DNA of 64,000 nt from assembly GCF_041438865.1 (NCBI RefSeq), contig NZ_CP109450.1:5024501-5088500 (forward strand), given 5' to 3'. Under the pieces are notes generated by a model, which worked only from the letters and a program-made list of their open reading frames with translations, did no database searches and was not told the origin of the DNA. The stretch is from Streptomyces sp. NBC_01471 (lineage in GTDB: Bacteria > Actinomycetota > Actinomycetes > Streptomycetales > Streptomycetaceae). How positions within the stretch are numbered: the stretch's first letter is position 1; each line of letters starts with the position of its first letter. Of the stretch, positions 41,490 to 50,150 are shown one piece after another. The position numbers were made by a program, and so were the translations under genes.

Positions 41490-41861
41490 GGTCCTCACCC
41501 TGGCGCGGCCGGTGGCAGGGAGGTGGGGATGTTCGCCGGGCGCGTAGCGGCCCGGCGTGAAGGTAAAAGGTCGGCATAAAGAGAGCGACGGTAAGGGAAG
41601 GTGATTCGGTCACGGACTGCGGTCATTCCGTCACCAACGGGACAAACCTCGCGCCGACTGCCCGGATTCTGGACTTACCCTTCCGCTGAGCGGACCGGCT
41701 CGCTACTGTCCCGGCAACGCATACGCCCCGTGGCAGAGCCGCCTCGGAGCGCAGCCGGTGCCCTGGCCTGCCGGCGGCCGCTGCGCGCGCGTCGCCGACG
41801 GGAACCGGCGTCGTGACGTCCGTGGTGAGCCGCCGCGACTACCACGTAAGGAGTGGGCGTC
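41490..41861. promoter_or_regulatory. Divergent promoter region with palindrome 41682-41694
   Basis: The 372 bp gap between the phosphoesterase and the iclR gene has no gene. It contains TCCGCTGAGCGGA, a perfect 13-bp odd palindrome at 41682-41694. TTCCGC (41681-41686) and TACTGT (41704-41709), spaced 17 bp, could be a weak promoter overlapping it. A second small dyad GTGATTCGGTCAC lies near 41600-41613. These are candidate IclR operators. Confidence 0.4.
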
Positions 41862-42503
41862 GTGACCGCCGAGACTTCTCAGACGCTCGACAGGGGACTC
41901 CGCGTCCTCAAACTGCTTGCAGACACCGACCACGGGCTCACCGTCACCGAGTTGTCCAACAAACTCGGGGTCAACCGCACCGTGGTCTACCGACTGCTCG
42001 CCACATTGGAACAGCACACCCTGGTCCGCCGCGACCTGGGGGGCCGTGCCCGGGTCGGGCTCGGTGTGCTGCGCCTGGGCCGACAGGTGCACCCGCTCGT
42101 CAGGGAGGCGGCGCTGCCCGCGCTCCGCTCGCTCGCCGAGGACATCGGCGCGACGGCCCACCTCACCCTGGTCGACGGTTCGGACGCGCTCGCCGTCGCG
42201 GTGGTCGAACCGACGTGGACGGACTACCACGTGGCGTACCGGGCGGGCTTCCGCCACCCGCTGGACCGGGGCGCCGCCGGGCGCGCGATCCTCGCCTCCC
42301 GGCAGGGGCTGCCCGACGGGCCCGGCTACACGCTCACCCACGGCGAACTGGAGGCGGGCGCGAGTGGCGCCGCCGCGCCGCTGGTCGGGGTGACCGGCGT
42401 GGAGGGGAGCGTGGGGGTGGTGATGCTCGCCGACTCCATACCGGAGCGGGTGGGGCCGCGTGTGGTCGAGGCGGCACGGGAGGTCGCGGAGGCACTGCGG
42501 TGA
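41862..42503 (+). CDS. IclR-family transcriptional regulator
   Basis: The product has 213 residues, shorter than the usual about 250. The GTG follows AAGGAG with 8-nt spacing. The winged helix is at about 8-65 (LDRGLRVLKLLADTDHGLTVTELSNKLGVNRTVVYRLLATLEQ). The effector domain is shortened but keeps GATAHLTLVDGSDALAVAVVEP and HPLDRGAAGRAIL. The C-terminal strand region (SVGVVMLADSIPERVG) is present, so the loss is internal. It may sense an aromatic or small acid, as many IclR proteins do. Confidence 0.87.
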   Translation: MTAETSQTLDRGLRVLKLLADTDHGLTVTELSNKLGVNRTVVYRLLATLEQHTLVRRDLGGRARVGLGVLRLGRQVHPLVREAALPALRSLAEDIGATAHLTLVDGSDALAVAVVEPTWTDYHVAYRAGFRHPLDRGAAGRAILASRQGLPDGPGYTLTHGELEAGASGAAAPLVGVTGVEGSVGVVMLADSIPERVGPRVVEAAREVAEALR

Positions 42504-42610
42504 GCGGAGGCGCCGCCGGGTTGAGGTGTGCGCACGTGCGCCCGCCGCCCCGGAACCCCGTGCCCGCCTGCCGGGCAGGCCTGATTTGCCCCGCCCGATA
42601 GATTGGCACC

Positions 42611-43399
42611 GTGCTCCTCCGCAATCCGCGCTCCCGTGTCCTCGCCGTCTGTGCCGTCCTGGTGCTCGCCCTCCTCGGTACGGCGGCCTTCGCGCCGCTG
42701 CCGTTCTCGGTGGCGCAGCCGGGGCTCACCGCCAACGTGCTCGGTGACGACAAGGGGCAGCCCGTGATCAGCATCACCGGCGCACCCGTGCGGAAGACGT
42801 CCGGGCAGCTGCGGATGGTGACCATCGAGGCGACCGGGCCGTCCACCGACGTGGATCTGGGGCAGGTGGTCGACGGCTGGTTCCGTACCGACCGGGCGGT
42901 CATGCCGCGCGACGCCGTCTATCCGGGCGGCGGCAGCGACTCCCAGATCGAGCAGCACAACCTCGACGAGATGAAGGGCTCGCAGGACGCCGCGACCGAG
43001 GCCGCCCTCTCCTACCTCGGTGACAGCTCGGACAAGATCAGAGTGGCCCTGCACCTCGCGGACGTCGGCGGCCCCAGTGCGGGACTGCTCTTCTCGCTCG
43101 GCATCATCGACAAGCTGGACGGCGACGGTGCGGGCGCCGACCTCACCGGCGGCCGGACCATCGCCGGTACGGGAACGATCGACGACTCCGGGAAGGTCGG
43201 CGCGGTCGGGGGAGTGGCGCTGAAGACGCAGTCCGCCGCCCGGGACGGGGCCACCGTCTTCCTCGTACCGAAGGCCGAGTGCTCGGACGCCAGGTCCGGG
43301 CTGCCGCACGGGCTGCGGCTGATCCCGGTCACCACGCTCAAGGGCGCGGTGTCGGTCCTGCGGACGCTGAAGAAGGGCGGTCCGGTCCCCGGCTGCTGA
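42611..43399 (+). CDS. Lon-like S16 protease domain protein lacking a PDZ domain
   Basis: The product has 262 residues, GTG start. The N-terminal membrane anchor (VLAVCAVLVLALLGTAAFAPLPFSVAQPG) precedes a YlbL-like region with AVMPRDAVYPGGGSD and SQDAATEAAL. The S16 protease core has the Ser-Lys dyad: Ser in DVGGPSAGLLFSLG and Lys in GVALKTQSAARDGA. Actinobacterial YlbL homologues are normally about 340-370 residues with a PDZ domain between SQDAAT and the core. Here the chain passes directly from AALSYLGDSSD to KIRVALHLADVGGPSAG. Confidence 0.85.
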   Translation: MLLRNPRSRVLAVCAVLVLALLGTAAFAPLPFSVAQPGLTANVLGDDKGQPVISITGAPVRKTSGQLRMVTIEATGPSTDVDLGQVVDGWFRTDRAVMPRDAVYPGGGSDSQIEQHNLDEMKGSQDAATEAALSYLGDSSDKIRVALHLADVGGPSAGLLFSLGIIDKLDGDGAGADLTGGRTIAGTGTIDDSGKVGAVGGVALKTQSAARDGATVFLVPKAECSDARSGLPHGLRLIPVTTLKGAVSVLRTLKKGGPVPGC

Positions 43400-43460
43400 C
43401 CGGCGCAGGGCCCGATTCCGGCCCGGTTCCGTTCCGCCGCTCCCGGCCGCCCCGCCCCGC

Positions 43461-44444
43461 TCACCCGTTCCTGATGAAGCCCTCCCTGATCAGCCACGCC
43501 TTCGCCACCTCGTGCGGGTCCTGCCCGTCCACGTCCACCTTCGCGTTCAGCTGCTGAGCGATCCGCGTCGTCAGCCTCTTCGTGATCGGGTTCAGTACGT
43601 CCGCGATGGCCGGGTGCTTCTTCATCGCCTTGGTGTACATCTCGGGCGCCGCGTTGTAGTTGGGGAAGAACTTCCTGTTGTCCGTGAGGACCGTGAGCCC
43701 CAGATGGGGGATGCGGCCGTCCGTCGTGAACACCTCGCCCAGCGTGCAGGTGCTGCCGCCGGAGACCTGGGTGTAGACGACGCCGCTGTCCATCTTCCTG
43801 ATGTGCGACGGCGGGATCGAGAAGCCGTACGCCTTCTCCACTCCGGGCAGCCCGTCGTTGCGTACCGCGAACTCGGCCTCGACGCAGACCGTCGCCGCCG
43901 ACGGGTTCTCCTTCGCCAGCCGTGCCACGTCGGACAGGTCCTTGAGGTGGTACTTCGCCGCGTTCTTCTTGTTCGCCGCCAGCGCGTACGTGTTGTTGAG
44001 CCGTGCGGGCGGCAGCCAGGTGATGCCGTTCGCCAGGTCCGCGTCGTGCACCGCCTGCCACTGCTTCCGCGGGTCGGGGATGGGTTTCGTATGCCCGAGA
44101 TAGGTGATCCAGGCCGTGCCCGTGTACTCGTACATCCCGTCCGCCGAACCGGACTTGACCGCCTCGCGCGCGCCGATCGACCCCTGGACGTCCGTCCGGT
44201 CCAGGACCGACGCACCGGCCGCCTTGAAGGCAAGACCCATCATCTGGCCCAGGATGATCTGCTCGGTGAACTGCTTCGACGTGACCGTGAGGCTCGCCCC
44301 CTTCAGCGGCAGCCCGCGGCCGATGGACCCCGGCTTCACGTCGTCGACCATCGGGCTGCCACTGGTGAGCCCGCACCCCGACAGCGCGGCCGACCCCACC
44401 AGGACCCCGGCCCCGACCGCCGCGAGTGTCGTACGTACCCGCAT
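43461..44444 (-). CDS. Glycine betaine/osmoprotectant-binding lipoprotein
   Basis: The product has 327 residues. The lipobox is ALSGC with Cys24. The mature domain LTVTSKQFTEQIILGQMMGLAFKAAGASV followed by YEYTGTAWITYLG is typical of OpuCC/OsmF-type quaternary-amine binders. It is the last gene of a five-gene operon. Its ATG overlaps the permease stop by one base (TGATG). It captures betaine/choline-type solutes outside the membrane. Confidence 0.9.
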   Translation of the reverse strand: MRVRTTLAAVGAGVLVGSAALSGCGLTSGSPMVDDVKPGSIGRGLPLKGASLTVTSKQFTEQIILGQMMGLAFKAAGASVLDRTDVQGSIGAREAVKSGSADGMYEYTGTAWITYLGHTKPIPDPRKQWQAVHDADLANGITWLPPARLNNTYALAANKKNAAKYHLKDLSDVARLAKENPSAATVCVEAEFAVRNDGLPGVEKAYGFSIPPSHIRKMDSGVVYTQVSGGSTCTLGEVFTTDGRIPHLGLTVLTDNRKFFPNYNAAPEMYTKAMKKHPAIADVLNPITKRLTTRIAQQLNAKVDVDGQDPHEVAKAWLIREGFIRNG

Positions 44445-45343
44445 CACGTCTCCAGTCCGCGCGGCCGCAACAGCACTTCGGCGATCGAGGCGAGCCAGTC
44501 CACCAGCAGCGCCAGCGCCACGGTCAGGACGGAGCCCAGGATCAGTACCGGCATCCGCTGGTTGGTGATCCCGGCGTTGATCAGGTCCCCGAGGCCGCCG
44601 CCACCGCCGAACGTGGCCAGCGTGGCCGTGCCCACGTTGAGCACGAGCGCCGTCCGCACCCCCGCCAGGATCAGCGGTACGGCCAGCGGCAGTTCCACCC
44701 GCAGCAGCACGCCGGGCGCCGACATGCCGATGCCCCGTGCCGCGTCGATCAGGCCCGGGTCGGTGGCGCGCAGGCCCGCGATGGTGTTGCTGAGGACCGG
44801 CAGCACGGCGTAGACGGTGATGCCGATCAGGGCCGGTTCCCGGCCGGTGCCGAGCCAGATCACCAGCAGGGCGAGCAGGCCGATCGCAGGGGTCGCCTGT
44901 CCGATGTTGGCCAGCGCCACGACGTACGGCGAGGCCCTGCGCAGCGCGCTGCGGGTCAGCGCGATCCCCAGCGGGATCGCGATGACCAGTACGAAGAAGG
45001 TGGAGATCGCGGTGAGCTGGATGTGCTGCCACAGGGCGGTCTGCGTCGCGTCGTGGGCCAGTGAGTTCCGGGAGATCGAGTCCAGATGGGCGTGGGTGAT
45101 CCAGATCAGGGTCGCGCCGACCACGACGGCCAGCAGCACCGGCATGAAGAGCAGCTTGAGCCAGGTCAGCCGGCGCACCGGCCGTCCGGGCGGCCGGCGC
45201 GCGGCGGTCAGCCCCCGCCCCGTCTCCTCGGCCCCGGCCTCGTCCTGGTCGTCCTGCTCGGCCTGCTCGTCGCGGAACGCCAGCCCGCGGACCTCGTGCT
45301 CGCCGTCGGGCCGCTGCGGCGGGCGCCGCCGGCCGGAGCTCAC
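44444..45343 (-). CDS. Osmoprotectant ABC permease (distal)
   Basis: The product has 299 residues. GTG start, overlapping the ATPase stop by 4 nt. An unusual cytoplasmic N-terminus of about 60 residues is charged (DEQAEQDDQDEAGAEETGRG). The OpuCB/ProW-like membrane domain follows with the EAA loop IDAARGIGMSAPGVLLRVELPLAVPLILAG. It pairs with 46661-47308 as the heterodimeric channel. Confidence 0.9.
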   Translation of the reverse strand: MSSGRRRPPQRPDGEHEVRGLAFRDEQAEQDDQDEAGAEETGRGLTAARRPPGRPVRRLTWLKLLFMPVLLAVVVGATLIWITHAHLDSISRNSLAHDATQTALWQHIQLTAISTFFVLVIAIPLGIALTRSALRRASPYVVALANIGQATPAIGLLALLVIWLGTGREPALIGITVYAVLPVLSNTIAGLRATDPGLIDAARGIGMSAPGVLLRVELPLAVPLILAGVRTALVLNVGTATLATFGGGGGLGDLINAGITNQRMPVLILGSVLTVALALLVDWLASIAEVLLRPRGLET

Positions 45344-46668
45344 GACGGGTCTTCCCGTACGCCGGACCCACCGCCGGACCCACCCTCCTGGAGCGCGTGG
45401 GTCTGCCGCGCCCGCAGATCCGCCAGGTCCTGCTGGTGCTCCAGTGCGGCGAGCCGGTCGGCCTCCAGCATCTCGTGCACCGAGTTCATCAGCGTCTCCA
45501 TGGTGACCACACCGATGAACTCGCCCCTGCGGCCGGTCACCGGGGCCCGACCGCCGCTGTCGGTCAGCACGGCCTCCAGCGCGTCGCGCAGCGTCGCGTC
45601 CCGGGTCACGTGGTCGTGCACGAGCGTCCCGGCCCGTGCCAGGGAGCCGCGGGCCCGCATCAGATCGCCGCGCCGCAGCCACTTGTACGGACGGTGGTGC
45701 CTGTCGAGCAGCAGCACCTCGTTCGTACTGCCGGTGCGCAGCAGGGTGAAGATGGACTCCAGCGGGTCGTCGATCGTCGCCGTCGGGAAGTCGGCGATCT
45801 CCACCTCGCGTACGCGGGTCAGGTTCAGTCGCTTGAGCGCGGCGCCCGCTCCCACGAAACCGGAGACGAAGTCGTCGGACGGGTTGGTGAGGATCGCCTC
45901 GGGGGTGTCGAACTGGGCGATGTGCGACTGCTCGCGCAGCACCGCGATCCGGTCGCCGAGCTTGATCGCCTCGTCGAAGTCATGGGTGACGAAGACGATC
46001 GTCTTGTGCAGCTCCTGCTGGAGCCTGATCAGCTCGTCCTGGAGATGGTCCCGGGTGATGGGGTCGACCGCGCCGAACGGCTCGTCCATCAGCAGGACCG
46101 GCGGGTCGGCTGCCAACGCCCTCGCCACGCCGACCCGTTGCTGCTGGCCGCCGGAGAGCTGGCGCGGATAGCGGCCGTGGTACTCGCGCGGGTCGAGCCC
46201 GACGAGATCGAGCATCTCCTCGACCCGGTCCTTCACCCGCTGCTTGGACCAGCCGATCATCTTCGGTACGAGGGCGATGTTGTCGGCGACCGTCATGTGC
46301 GGGAACAGGCCGGACGACTGGATCGCGTAACCGACCTTGCGGCGCAGCTTCACCGGGTCGATGCCGGTGACGTCCTCGCCACCGATCCTGATCACCCCGG
46401 ACGAGGGTTCGATCAGCCGGTTGATCATCCGCAGGGTCGTGGACTTCCCGCACCCCGAAGGACCCACCAGGATCACGATCTCCCCGGCCGCGATGTCCAT
46501 GCTGACGCCGTCCACGGCGGGCAGCGGGGTCCCCGGGTAGTGCTTGGTGAGGTTCTCCAGCTGGATGGTGGCGCCGGTGACGGCGTTCCGCGGGTCCGTT
46601 GCCGCGGGCTGCCGCTCCGTCCGCTCCGGCCCGGGCACCGAACCCTCGTACGGTGTGTGATCAGGCAC
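45340..46668 (-). CDS. Osmoprotectant ABC ATPase with CBS domains
   Basis: The product has 442 residues. GTG start, overlapping the upstream permease by 8 nt. Walker A is GPSGCGKST, the signature LSGGQQQR, Walker B VLLMDEPFGAVD. The C-terminal about 150 residues carry two CBS motifs (IFTLLRTGSTNEVLLLDRHHRPYKW; LRDALEAVLTDSGGRAPVTGRRGEFIGVVTMETLMNSV). In OpuA/OpuC systems these sense ionic strength or cyclic di-AMP. Such domains gate uptake during osmotic stress. Confidence 0.92.
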   Translation of the reverse strand: MPDHTPYEGSVPGPERTERQPAATDPRNAVTGATIQLENLTKHYPGTPLPAVDGVSMDIAAGEIVILVGPSGCGKSTTLRMINRLIEPSSGVIRIGGEDVTGIDPVKLRRKVGYAIQSSGLFPHMTVADNIALVPKMIGWSKQRVKDRVEEMLDLVGLDPREYHGRYPRQLSGGQQQRVGVARALAADPPVLLMDEPFGAVDPITRDHLQDELIRLQQELHKTIVFVTHDFDEAIKLGDRIAVLREQSHIAQFDTPEAILTNPSDDFVSGFVGAGAALKRLNLTRVREVEIADFPTATIDDPLESIFTLLRTGSTNEVLLLDRHHRPYKWLRRGDLMRARGSLARAGTLVHDHVTRDATLRDALEAVLTDSGGRAPVTGRRGEFIGVVTMETLMNSVHEMLEADRLAALEHQQDLADLRARQTHALQEGGSGGGSGVREDPS

Positions 46669-47308
46669 GGATACCCCTGGAAATGGTCAGGCGTCCGATC
46701 AGGACGTACGCGGCGTCGAACAGCAGCGCCAGGATGATGATCCCGAGTGTCCCGGACAGCACCTCGTTGAGCGCGTTGGCGCTGCCGAGGCTGGAGATCC
46801 CGCGGAAGATCTGGTTACCGAGGCCGGGACCCGAGGCGAAGGCGGCGATGGCGGCGATCCCCATCAGCATCTGGGTGGCGACCCGGATGCCGGTGAGGAT
46901 GGGCGGCCAGGCCAGCGGCAGCTCCACCCGCAGCAGCCGGCTGATCCGGGACATCCCGATACCGGTGGCCGCGTCCACCAGGTCCTCGTCCACCCCGCGC
47001 AGCCCGACGATGGTGTTGCGGACGATCGGCAGCAGTCCGTACAGCACCAGGGCGATCATCGTCGGTGCGACACCGAGACCCACGATCGGGATCAGCAGAC
47101 CGATCATGGCCAGCGAGGGGACGGTCAGGATCGACGAGGTCGTCGTGATGGCGACGTTGCCCGCCCACTCCCTGCGGTACGAGAGGACCCCGATCAGCAC
47201 CCCGAGCGCGGTCGCGATGACCATCGCCTGGAACACCGCGCTCGCGTGCTGGCCCGCGTCCGCCAGCAGCTGCTGGTAGCGGTTGCCGAGGTACTCCCAG
47301 AAATTCAC
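46661..47308 (-). CDS. Osmoprotectant ABC permease (proximal)
   Basis: The product has 215 residues. Its GTG overlaps the Lrp-regulator stop by 4 nt (GTGA). It has five or six membrane segments and the EAA loop VDAATGIGMSRISRLLRVELPLAWPPILTG. It is the compact OpuCD-like partner. Confidence 0.9.
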   Translation of the reverse strand: MNFWEYLGNRYQQLLADAGQHASAVFQAMVIATALGVLIGVLSYRREWAGNVAITTTSSILTVPSLAMIGLLIPIVGLGVAPTMIALVLYGLLPIVRNTIVGLRGVDEDLVDAATGIGMSRISRLLRVELPLAWPPILTGIRVATQMLMGIAAIAAFASGPGLGNQIFRGISSLGSANALNEVLSGTLGIIILALLFDAAYVLIGRLTISRGIRA

Positions 47309-47787
47309 CCCTCGGGGCCCCTTCCTCGGCTCGCCTGCTCCACCAGCGGGATGATCCGCAGAGGAACAGGGTTTTCCATGACGATCGCCGTGGAGGCGCG
47401 CACGATGCCATCGAAACCCACCACCAGATCGATCACCCGTTGAAGATCCGCGTTCGACCGGGCCACCAGACGGCAGAGCATGTCGCCGTGGCCGGTCGTT
47501 GTGTGCAGTTCCAGCACCTCGGGCACCCCGGTCAAGTGCGCCCGTACATCGGCGCCTTGCCCCTGTTTGATCTCCAGGGTCGCGAAGGCGGTCACCGGGT
47601 AGCCGAGGGCGGCCGGGTCGACGTCGGGGCCGAATCCCCGGATTACTCCATGCGACTGGAGCCGGTCGAGCCGCGCCTGTACGGTGCCGCGCGCCACGCC
47701 GAGCCGCCGTGACGCCTCCAGCACCCCGATCCGGGGCTCACGGGCCAGCAGCACGATCAGCCGGCCGTCCAGTGCGTCGATGCCCAC
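47305..47787 (-). CDS. Lrp/AsnC-family regulator, first gene of the transporter operon
   Basis: The product has 160 residues. The helix-turn-helix is at about 5-60 (LDGRLIVLLAREPRIGVLEASRRLGVARGTVQARLDRLQSHGVIRGFG). The RAM (ligand) domain follows (AFATLEIKQGQGADVRAHLTGVPEVLELHTTTGHGDMLCRLVARS). It is divergent from hppD with 144 bp between them, an arrangement I remember from S. coelicolor. Its stop overlaps the permease start, so it is translationally coupled to the osmoprotectant transporter as well. It probably senses an aromatic amino acid or a related metabolite. Confidence 0.9.
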   Translation of the reverse strand: MGIDALDGRLIVLLAREPRIGVLEASRRLGVARGTVQARLDRLQSHGVIRGFGPDVDPAALGYPVTAFATLEIKQGQGADVRAHLTGVPEVLELHTTTGHGDMLCRLVARSNADLQRVIDLVVGFDGIVRASTAIVMENPVPLRIIPLVEQASRGRGPEG

Positions 47788-47896
47788 GCTTCGCTCCCGC
47801 CGCTCACGGATGCCACTGTTCTGTGGTCACCCTGTACAGATAGACCGCCCATCCTGGCCTCCCAGTACACACATTGCCCAGCAGAATCCCGAACTA

Positions 47897-47910
47897 TTGC
47901 GCACCTTGCG
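47897..47910. promoter_or_regulatory. TTGCG direct repeat upstream of hppD
   Basis: TTGCG occurs at 47897-47901 and again at 47906-47910 within TATTGCGCACCTTGCGATA. This lies 22-35 bp before the hppD ATG in the 144 bp shared regulatory region. It could be a half-site pair for the divergent Lrp regulator. Confidence 0.35.
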
Positions 47911-47931
47911 ATACGGCGGGACGCTTCTGCC

Positions 47932-49077
47932 ATGACTGAGACCACCCAGCACACCCCGGACACCGCGCGTGAGGCCGACCCCTTCCCGGTGAAGGGAATG
48001 GACGCGGTCGTCTTCGCCGTCGGCAACGCCAAGCAGGCCGCGCACTACTACGCGACCGCCTTCGGCATGAAGCTCGTCGCCTACTCCGGACCGGAGAACG
48101 GCAGCCGGGAGACCGCCAGTTACGTCCTGACGAACGGGTCGGCCCGCTTCGTGTTCACCTCCGTCATCAAGCCCGCGACAGACCACGGCCGCTTCCTCGC
48201 CGGCCATGTCGCCGAGCACGGCGACGGCGTCGTGGACCTCGCCATCGAGGTGCCGGACGCCCGCGCCGCGTACGCCTACGCGACCGCGCACGGCGCCACC
48301 GGGCTCCAGGAGCCGTACGAGGTCAAGGACGACCACGGCACGGTGGTCCTGGCGGCCATCGCCACCTACGGCACCACCCGCCACACCCTGGTGGAACGCA
48401 CCGGCTACGACGGCCCGTACCTGCCCGGGTACGCCGCTGCCGACCCGATCGTCGAGCCGCCCGCCCGGCGCACGTTCCAGGCCATCGACCACTGCGTCGG
48501 CAACGTCGAACTCGGCAAGATGAACGAGTGGGTCGCCTTCTACAACAAGGTCATGGGCTTCACCAACATGAAGGAGTTCGTGGGCGACGACATCGCCACC
48601 GAGTACTCCGCCCTGATGTCGAAGGTCGTCGCCGACGGCACGCTGAAGGTGAAGTTCCCGATCAACGAGCCGGCGATCGCGAAGAAGAAGTCGCAGATCG
48701 ACGAGTACCTGGAGTTCTACGGCGGCGCGGGCGTCCAGCACATCGCGCTCGCGACGAACGACATCGTCGGCTCGGTCCGCGCCATGCGGGCGGCGGGCGT
48801 CCAGTTCCTGGACACGCCCGACTCGTACTACGACACGCTGGGGGAGTGGGCGGGCGAGACCCGCGTCCCCGTCGAGACCCTCCGTGAGGAGAAGATCCTC
48901 GTCGACCGGGACGAGGACGGTTACCTGCTGCAGATCTTCACGAAGCCGGTCCAGGACCGGCCGACGGTCTTCTTCGAGATGATCGAGCGGCACGGATCGA
49001 TGGGATTCGGCAAGGGGAACTTCAAGGCTCTGTTCGAGGCGATCGAGCGGGAGCAGGAGCGACGCGGAAACCTGTGA
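47932..49077 (+). CDS. hppD: 4-hydroxyphenylpyruvate dioxygenase
   Basis: The product has 381 residues. It oxidatively decarboxylates 4-hydroxyphenylpyruvate to homogentisate in tyrosine catabolism, using Fe(II). The three iron ligands are in place: H187 (DHCVGNVEL), H270 (QHIALATND) and E349 (FFEMIERHG). Both vicinal-oxygen-chelate halves are complete. Ribosome site is weak (GCGGGACG). It is closed by a very strong hairpin. Confidence 0.96.
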   Translation: MTETTQHTPDTAREADPFPVKGMDAVVFAVGNAKQAAHYYATAFGMKLVAYSGPENGSRETASYVLTNGSARFVFTSVIKPATDHGRFLAGHVAEHGDGVVDLAIEVPDARAAYAYATAHGATGLQEPYEVKDDHGTVVLAAIATYGTTRHTLVERTGYDGPYLPGYAAADPIVEPPARRTFQAIDHCVGNVELGKMNEWVAFYNKVMGFTNMKEFVGDDIATEYSALMSKVVADGTLKVKFPINEPAIAKKKSQIDEYLEFYGGAGVQHIALATNDIVGSVRAMRAAGVQFLDTPDSYYDTLGEWAGETRVPVETLREEKILVDRDEDGYLLQIFTKPVQDRPTVFFEMIERHGSMGFGKGNFKALFEAIEREQERRGNL

Positions 49078-49104
49078 GCGGCTGAGCGGGAGCAGCAGCC
49101 ACGT

Positions 49105-49145
49105 GGTGGGCGGGGGCCGGAATCCCATTCCGGCCCCCGCCCACC
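49105..49145. terminator. 19-bp perfect hairpin between hppD and the gas-vesicle region
   Basis: 49105-49123 pairs perfectly with 49127-49145 around a CCC loop, giving a 19-bp stem. It lies 27 bp after hppD and 8 bp before the convergent stop at 49153, so it can terminate both transcripts. This is the border of the gas-vesicle block. Confidence 0.85.
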
Positions 49146-49152
49146 TGCCACA

Positions 49153-50145
49153 TCAGCGTTCGTCCTCGTCCTCGTCCTCGTCGTCGTCTTCGTCTTCGTA
49201 TGCGTCCTCTTCGTCGTCTCCTTCTTCTTCCTCCTCCCCGTCTTCCTCCTCCCCGTCCTCGTAGTCCTCGTCCCCCTCCTCCTCGTCTTCTCCCTCTTCC
49301 TCGTCGCCCTGGTCCTCGTCGTCCTCCAGGCCCTCTTCGTGGCTGCGGACGACTTCACCGTCGCGGATCTCGCCGCGCCAGCCTTCGACCTCGTCGTCGT
49401 CCCCGGTCAGGGTGACGTAACGCTGGAAGTGTTTGAGGTCCAGGCGCAGCCGGCGCCCTTGTGCCCGCCAGATGTTGCCCGTCTTCTCGAAGAAGCCCGC
49501 GGGCGTGTACTCGACGACAGCGACGACACGGGTCAGGCTCGGGGCCAATTCGTGGAAGGTGATGGCGCCGCGGGTCGTGCCCTTGCCGCCCTCGGATGTC
49601 CAGACGATCCGGTCGTCGGGTACCTGCTCCTGTACCGAGGCCTTCCAGCTGCGATTGGAAAAGGCGACTTTGAGCTTCCAGTCGCTCTCGATCTCATCCG
49701 ACTGCTTCACACCGGTGACGCCCTTGGTGAACGAGCTGAACTCCTCGATCTCGGTCCACCGGTCATACACCGTACGCAGTGGTTTTCCGACGTCGATAGC
49801 CTCGATGATATTGATGACCTTGGGGCTCCCGGCCTTACCGCTGCCGCTGCCGCCGCCGAAGGCGCTCTTGACGGAGTCCACCGCCTTGTCCTTCATATCG
49901 CCGGCCTTCTCGCCCACAAAGGCCTTGACGGGATTCTCACCGCCCATGACCCGTTTCCCGATGTCGAGGAGGCCCCCGCCGCCGCCATCGGAATCTCCCA
50001 GTCCTTCTGCCAGATCCGAGATCTTCCCCGTGGCCGAATCCACCAACCGCTGTCCCTGTGCCCCGAGATAGGCGGAAAGCTCGTCCTTGACCTTGTCGAG
50101 GGCGGACAGGCCGTCGTCCGCTGGTTTGGCCTCCTGCTTCGCCAT
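49153..50145 (-). CDS. SRPBCC-fold protein with long acidic tail (gas-vesicle locus)
   Basis: The product has 330 residues. The ATG follows AGGAGG. The first about 100 residues are helical (LSALDKVKDELSAYLGAQGQRLVDSATGKISDLAEG). The SRPBCC/START-like domain covers about 110-265 (VINIIEAIDVGKPLRTVYDRWTEIEEFSSFTKGV ... SWKASVQEQVPDDRIVWTS). The last about 60 residues are almost entirely Asp/Glu with Gly and Tyr. A START-like protein is known in actinomycete gas-vesicle clusters (the position often called gvpZ). I infer the same here. Its ribosome site lies within the last codons of 50151-50834, so the two are coupled. Confidence 0.78.
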   Translation of the reverse strand: MAKQEAKPADDGLSALDKVKDELSAYLGAQGQRLVDSATGKISDLAEGLGDSDGGGGGLLDIGKRVMGGENPVKAFVGEKAGDMKDKAVDSVKSAFGGGSGSGKAGSPKVINIIEAIDVGKPLRTVYDRWTEIEEFSSFTKGVTGVKQSDEIESDWKLKVAFSNRSWKASVQEQVPDDRIVWTSEGGKGTTRGAITFHELAPSLTRVVAVVEYTPAGFFEKTGNIWRAQGRRLRLDLKHFQRYVTLTGDDDEVEGWRGEIRDGEVVRSHEEGLEDDEDQGDEEEGEDEEEGDEDYEDGEEEDGEEEEEGDDEEDAYEDEDDDEDEDEDER

Positions 50146-50150
50146 GAGAG

